A stretch of 5,849 nucleotides of DNA, taken from Nitrospiria bacterium (GTDB lineage Bacteria > Nitrospirota > Nitrospiria > JACQBZ01). The translations under genes were made by a program, and so were the position numbers. The notes under the pieces were generated by a model. It was given only the letters and a program-made list of their open reading frames with translations. It made no database searches and had not been told where the DNA came from. The stretch lies in the NCBI GenBank assembly GCA_919901335.1, contig CAKKOZ010000003.1, positions 3,761 through 9,609 of the forward strand. Direction: 5' to 3'. Positions 5,496 to 5,849 of this stretch are shown piece after piece; position 1 is the stretch's first letter, and each line of letters opens with the position of its first letter.

Positions 5496-5831
5496 TTACT
5501 TCTTCTGAAAAATCCGGTCCAGCAGCGGCTTGACCTCGCCCTTTTTTTCCATCTCATCCAGGATATCGGTATCTCCGTAGAATTCACCGCCGATGAAGAC
5601 CTTCGGCAGCGTGGGCCAGTGGGTCATCTTGGAGAGCGCCTCCCGTTTCGGCATGTCGTTTAAGACATCAATGACCTGGTAGGGGTGGCCGTACTTATCG
5701 AAGAACTGGATCGTCTCCTTTGTGAAGCCGCAGCGCGGGGCGTCCTTGGTCCCTTTACCGTAAATCAGGATCGGGTTCTCCCGGGTTTCCTTCTTAATCG
5801 TTTCTTCGATGGATCCATTCTGTTCCGACAT
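5496..5831 (-). CDS. grxD: Monothiol glutaredoxin, Grx4/GrxD family, CGFT variant
   Basis: This 111-aa cytoplasmic protein is a monothiol glutaredoxin. The family binds a bridging [2Fe-2S] cluster with glutathione and helps deliver Fe-S clusters. Features seen: glutathione-contact Lys26 in GKGTKDAPRCGF; active Cys34 in CGFT (34-37), where most relatives have CGFS; WPTLP (72-76) with the cis-Pro; GGEF (81-84); and GDTDI (86-90), where the usual form is GG-x-D. The length matches single-domain members. ATG 5831 is preceded by a full Shine-Dalgarno AAGGAGG (5837-5843 on the plus strand), five bases away. The gene is convergent with the cyclase, 29 bases apart, so the two are unrelated in transcription. 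Its promoter is outside the window. An Fe-S role would fit a genome with ferredoxin-dependent enzymes, but that is inference. Confidence 0.92.
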   Translation of the reverse strand: MSEQNGSIEETIKKETRENPILIYGKGTKDAPRCGFTKETIQFFDKYGHPYQVIDVLNDMPKREALSKMTHWPTLPKVFIGGEFYGDTDILDEMEKKGEVKPLLDRIFQKK

Positions 5832-5848
5832 TAGGTCCTCCTTTTCAT
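5832..5848 (-). promoter_or_regulatory. Strong ribosome binding site of the glutaredoxin gene, with a possible stop-start overlap
   Basis: On the minus strand AAGGAGG (5843-5837) stands five bases before the ATG. A TAA (5833-5831) overlaps that ATG as TAATG. It ends a five-codon frame beginning at an ATG at 5848. A TGA also occurs at 5847-5845. Either stop could end an upstream gene or be chance; the window ends here. Confidence 0.6.
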
Positions 5849-5849
5849 T

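Noticed and set aside
1..5849. CRISPR array, insertion sequence or toxin-antitoxin pair
   Set aside because: No regularly spaced repeats, transposase motifs, terminal repeats or paired small genes of known toxin families were seen on either strand.

Overview
The window looks like an ordinary, moderately GC-rich bacterial chromosome segment. No mobile element, CRISPR array or integrase is visible. My best guess at the source is a Nitrospirota-like chemolithoautotroph or a relative. The reasons are a gamma subunit plus a small two-cluster ferredoxin subunit of the multi-subunit 2-oxoacid:ferredoxin oxidoreductase type (used in the reductive TCA cycle by Nitrospira and Hydrogenobacter), an mglBA pair very like that of Myxococcus, and a dCache-HAMP-GGDEF enzyme. 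This taxonomic call is inference and only moderately secure.

Layout, left to right. (1) 1-995: the last two genes of a 2-oxoacid:ferredoxin oxidoreductase operon, closed by a clear intrinsic terminator at 1016-1054. (2) 1077-2200: a two-gene unit with a winged-helix/FHA-like protein of 270 aa and an unrecognised helical protein of 94 aa. (3) 2222-3436: a near-consensus promoter driving mglB (Roadblock/LC7 GTPase-activating partner) and mglA (small Ras-like polarity GTPase). (4) 3437-3744: a 308-base stretch with no protein gene. It holds a base-paired spacer, a near-consensus promoter with a palindrome over the predicted transcription start, a complete tRNA-Asn(GUU) with encoded CCA, and an intrinsic terminator. 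(5) 3745-5466: a membrane diguanylate cyclase with a periplasmic sensor, a HAMP domain and an intact GGEEF site. (6) 5496-5831, minus strand: a monothiol glutaredoxin of the Grx4/GrxD family, convergent with the cyclase, with CGFT in place of CGFS.

How the genes may work together: the first block feeds carbon and electron metabolism, since the oxidoreductase couples 2-oxoacid (de)carboxylation to ferredoxin. The middle and right blocks are regulatory. MglA/MglB is a GTPase switch known to set cell polarity. The FHA-like protein upstream may add a protein-interaction input. The cyclase makes c-di-GMP in response to a periplasmic signal. A link between MglAB and c-di-GMP output (surface behaviour, pili, biofilm) is plausible but inferred only from proximity; the tRNA unit with its own promoter and terminator separates them.

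The points most worth a second look are: a nine-G tract in mglB whose -1 frame stays open through the spacer and into the start of mglA; the degenerate FHA motif in the gene upstream of mglBA; the unknown 94-aa protein; and the CGFT/GDTD variant glutaredoxin. I see nothing that amounts to a clearly new system.
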